Of a stretch of 64,000 nucleotides of DNA, positions 61,963-64,000 are shown piece by piece (position 1 is the first letter of the stretch; each line of letters opens with the position of its first letter). This DNA is from Acidobacteriota bacterium (GTDB taxonomy: Bacteria > Acidobacteriota > Vicinamibacteria > Vicinamibacterales > UBA8438): NCBI GenBank assembly GCA_009838525.1, contig VXRJ01000035.1, positions 207,475-271,474 on the forward strand. The letters are read 5' to 3'. Both the position numbers and the translations under genes were made by a program. The notes under the pieces were generated by a model. It was not told the origin of the DNA. It ran no database searches and saw only the letters and a program-made list of their open reading frames with translations.

Positions 61963-63357
61963 ATGGCTTCCCGCATCCTCGTAATCGACGACGAAGAAGA
62001 GATCCGTGAATGGTTGAAGCGGACCCTCGAGTACGACGGTTACGAGTGCGTGACCGCGCCCAGTGGCCAGTCCGGGCTTGCCCGGATCGAGCAAGGCGAA
62101 GCGGACCTCATCTTCCTGGACATCAAGATGCCCGGTATGGATGGCCTGGAGGTATTGCGCCGCATACGCGAGACCGACGAATCACTACCCGTCGTCATGA
62201 TCTCCGGCCACGGTGATGTGGGCACCGCCGTCGAGGCGACGAAGCTGGGTGCATTCGACTTCCTCGAGAAACCGCTCGGGTCGAAACGCATCACCCTCAC
62301 GATCCGGAATGCGCTGCGCCAGCGCCGGCTCGGCGCCGAGAACCGGCGGTTCCGGCGGGCAGAGCAAGAACGGCACCTGGCGGAAGAAAAGCGGCACGCC
62401 ATGGTGGGCGAGAGTGCGGCGCTGCGCGGCCTGTCGGACGAAATCGACCGGGCGGCGCCGGTCCGGAGCGCGGTGCTCATCCAGGGCGAGAGTGGAGTCG
62501 GCAAGGAACTGGTGGCCCGCGCCCTGCACCGGCGGAGCCCGCGCGCGGGTGAGCGCTTCGTGCAGGTGAACTGCGCCGCGATTCCGCACGAACTGATCGA
62601 ATCGGAGTTGTTCGGTCACGAGAAGGGCTCGTTCACCGGCGCCGCCGACAAGCAGATCGGCAAGTTCGAGCAGGCGGACCGCGGCACCATCTTTCTCGAC
62701 GAGGTAGGCGACATGTCGCTCGCGGCGCAGGCCAAGGTGCTGCGCGTCCTGCAGGAGGGCGAAGTGGAGCGGCTCGGTTCGAACCGCACCATCCGAGTGG
62801 ACATCCGTCTGGTGGCGGCCACCAACAAGGATCTCTCGCAGGCCATCGACGCCGGGACGTTTCGCGAGGATCTCTACTTTCGCCTCAGCGTCATCCCGAT
62901 TCGTGTCCCCCCGCTCCGGGAGCGGCCGGAAGACATCCCGTTACTGGTACGGCACTTCGCCGACCTGTTCGGCCGCGAGAACAACTACCGGCTCAGGCCC
63001 TTCACCCCCGCGGCGGTAGACGCGCTGGTGGCGCGCCGGTGGCGAGGCAATATCCGCGAACTGCGCAACGCGGTGGAGCGGCTGATCGTCATGGCGCCGG
63101 GACCGTCGATCACGGTCGAAGACGTCCGCGCGACCACATTCGTCGATGGCCGCCCGTCCGTTTCGGAGGGCTCCCCGGTTGCGGCGGCACGAACGCTGCG
63201 CGAGTTCAAGGAAGCGAGCGAGCGCGCCTTCCTGGTGGACAGGCTTCGGGCGTTCGGCTGGAACGTGTCGAAGACCGCCGAAGAGATCGACACGCCCCGT
63301 AGTAACCTCTACAAGAAGCTCGAGCACTACCGGATCAGCCAGGAAGCTGACGGGTAG
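61963..63357 (+). CDS. Sigma-54-dependent response regulator, NtrX-like
   Basis: 464 residues. Receiver domain with D53 ([11 protein letters not shown]), acidic pocket near 9-12 and K104; AAA+ domain with Walker A GESGVGKE (175-182), GSFTGA (222-227, variant of GAFTGA), Walker B [10 protein letters not shown] and the second-region [27 protein letters not shown]-like stretch (here [13 protein letters not shown]); C-terminal Fis-type HTH ([25 protein letters not shown]). No kinase gene is adjacent, so it is an orphan here. NtrX is the closest type, target genes unknown. RNase P RNA starts 17 nt after its stop. Confidence 0.88.
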   Translation: [464 protein letters not shown]

Positions 63358-63374
63358 TGAGGATCCTTGACATT

Positions 63375-63783
63375 CCGCCGCAGTCGGCCGGGCGACCGCT
63401 GCGCCCGGCGCGGTGCGCCGCGCCGGACGGGGAGGAAAGTCCGAACTCCGCAGGGCAGTGCGCCGGGTAACCCCCGGTCAGGGTGACCTGAAGGAAAGTG
63501 GCACAGAAAACATACCGCCGCCGGCGCTTCCGGGCGCGGGCCGGTAAGGGTGAAAAGGTGCGGTAAGAGCGCACCGCGTTCCCTGCAAGGGGAATGGCAG
63601 GCTAAACCCCGCACGGAGCAAGACCAAATAGGGAGGCGCCCGAGAGCGGCCCGCTCGAAGCCTCCGGGTAGGTTGCTGGATCCCGTCAGCAATGGCGGGG
63701 CTAGAGGAATGGTCGTCACCGCGGCCGGGTGACTCGTCACGCGGGCGCGGTACAGAATTCGGCTTACGGCCGGTCTGCGGCGG
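63375..63783 (+). ncRNA. rnpB: RNase P RNA, bacterial class A
   Basis: About 410 nt. Universal elements appear in order: GAGGAAAGTCCGAACTCC (P4/CR-I), ACAGAAAACATACCGCC, GGTAAGGGTGAAAAGGTGCGGTAAGAGCGCACCG, GAATGGCAGGCTAAACCCC, AGCAAGACCAAATAGGG, CTAGAGGAATGGTCGTC and ACAGAATTCGGCTTA (P4/CR-V). Stem P1 pairs CCGCCGCAG (63375-63383) with CTGCGGCGG (63775-63783), which fixes the ends closely. Trims the 5' leader of tRNA precursors with protein RnpA (not in this window). Confidence 0.95.
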
Positions 63784-63821
63784 TTCTTCTCTCGAGGCCG
63801 TGCTGGTTGGTGGAGGCGGGA

Positions 63822-64000
63822 ATGCGAAGACGCGTGTGGGCGCTCGTGGGTGTGGGCGCCGCCCTGGCGGCGGCGACCGCCGTGATTGTCTCCGTCATGG
63901 ACGCTGAGGCGCAGCGCGGGCGCGGTGGGGGCAGGACGAATGAGCCGGCGCTCACGGTAGAAGAGTATGCGCCGCGCTCGACCCTCGTCGTCGACGAGAA
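63822..64000 (+). CDS. Exported protein, 3' truncated by window end; possible amidohydrolase
   Basis: First 59 residues only. Basic start MRRRVWALVG, hydrophobic core and EAQRG processing site give a signal peptide of about 34 residues. The following TVEEYAPRSTLVVDE resembles the N-terminus of secreted metal-dependent amidohydrolase-like proteins of Acidobacteria, but this is from memory and the catalytic part is beyond the window. Shine-Dalgarno GGAGG 6 nt upstream. Confidence 0.6.
   Translation, partial: MRRRVWALVGVGAALAAATAVIVSVMDAEAQRGRGGGRTNEPALTVEEYAPRSTLVVDE

Noticed and set aside
60427-62094. 555-residue minus-strand open frame
   Set aside because: Antisense to DUF1552 and the 13-bp repeat; no domains.

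Overview
The window reads as a GC-rich (roughly two thirds G+C) bacterial chromosome segment, most likely from Acidobacteriota and plausibly the class Vicinamibacteria. That assignment is inferred from gene families: an acidobacterial-type VWFA-related protein beside an Oar-like TonB receptor, three CRTAC1/ASPIC proteins, a DUF1592-type cytochrome paired with a DUF1552 protein, and large surface-polysaccharide loci. It was not tested by any search. Genes are densely packed. No tRNA, rRNA, IS element, prophage or CRISPR array was seen. The only gene-free stretch above 300 bases (63358-63821) is filled by RNase P RNA. The first ~115 bases are abnormal C/G homopolymer runs and look like a contig-end artefact.

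Layout. 2-7485: truncated CBM9-like/DUF5916 outer-membrane protein, VWFA-related protein, Oar-like TonB receptor and a small secreted protein, closed by a strong intrinsic terminator. 7511-15305: envelope block of CRTAC1/ASPIC lipoprotein, TPR lipoprotein, heme plus copper-monooxygenase-like protein, a hypothetical secreted protein and a second CRTAC1/ASPIC protein. 15288-19218: an IPT/SurA-like/DsbA-like protein that has lost CXXC, a DedA-like membrane protein, a dolichol-phosphate-mannose-synthase-like glycosyltransferase and a beta-barrel protein. 19267-37479: SGNH hydrolase, four methyltransferases, a reverse-strand sugar-transfer operon (two GT4, an epimerase/reductase, a GT-C-like membrane protein), FnIII-like/FG-GAP proteins, a flippase-like membrane protein, a GlpD-like oxidoreductase and an AsnB-type amidotransferase. 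37550-45246: an AlgI/AlgX-like exopolysaccharide O-acetylation locus ending in a GT4.

45283-56417 is mostly housekeeping: ttcA, dtd, an outer-membrane protein, dapF, radC, larC, metG, tatD, a polyprenyl diphosphate synthase and ligA. 56555-61806 is an ankyrin / DUF1592 cytochrome / DUF1552 operon. 61963 to the end holds a sigma-54 response regulator, RNase P RNA and the start of a secreted protein.

Three themes stand out. First, at least twelve genes carry a -10-like hexamer only 6-11 nt before the start codon, often GTG or TTG, so widespread leaderless transcription is likely; in two cases the -10 reuses the stop codon of the upstream gene. Second, two proteins of the O-acetylation locus (a lipoprotein and an AlgX-like SGNH protein) share an apparently uncharacterised C-terminal domain. 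Third, several enzyme-like proteins lack expected catalytic residues (CXXC-less DsbA-like fold; SGNH hydrolase with GTID in place of GxND).
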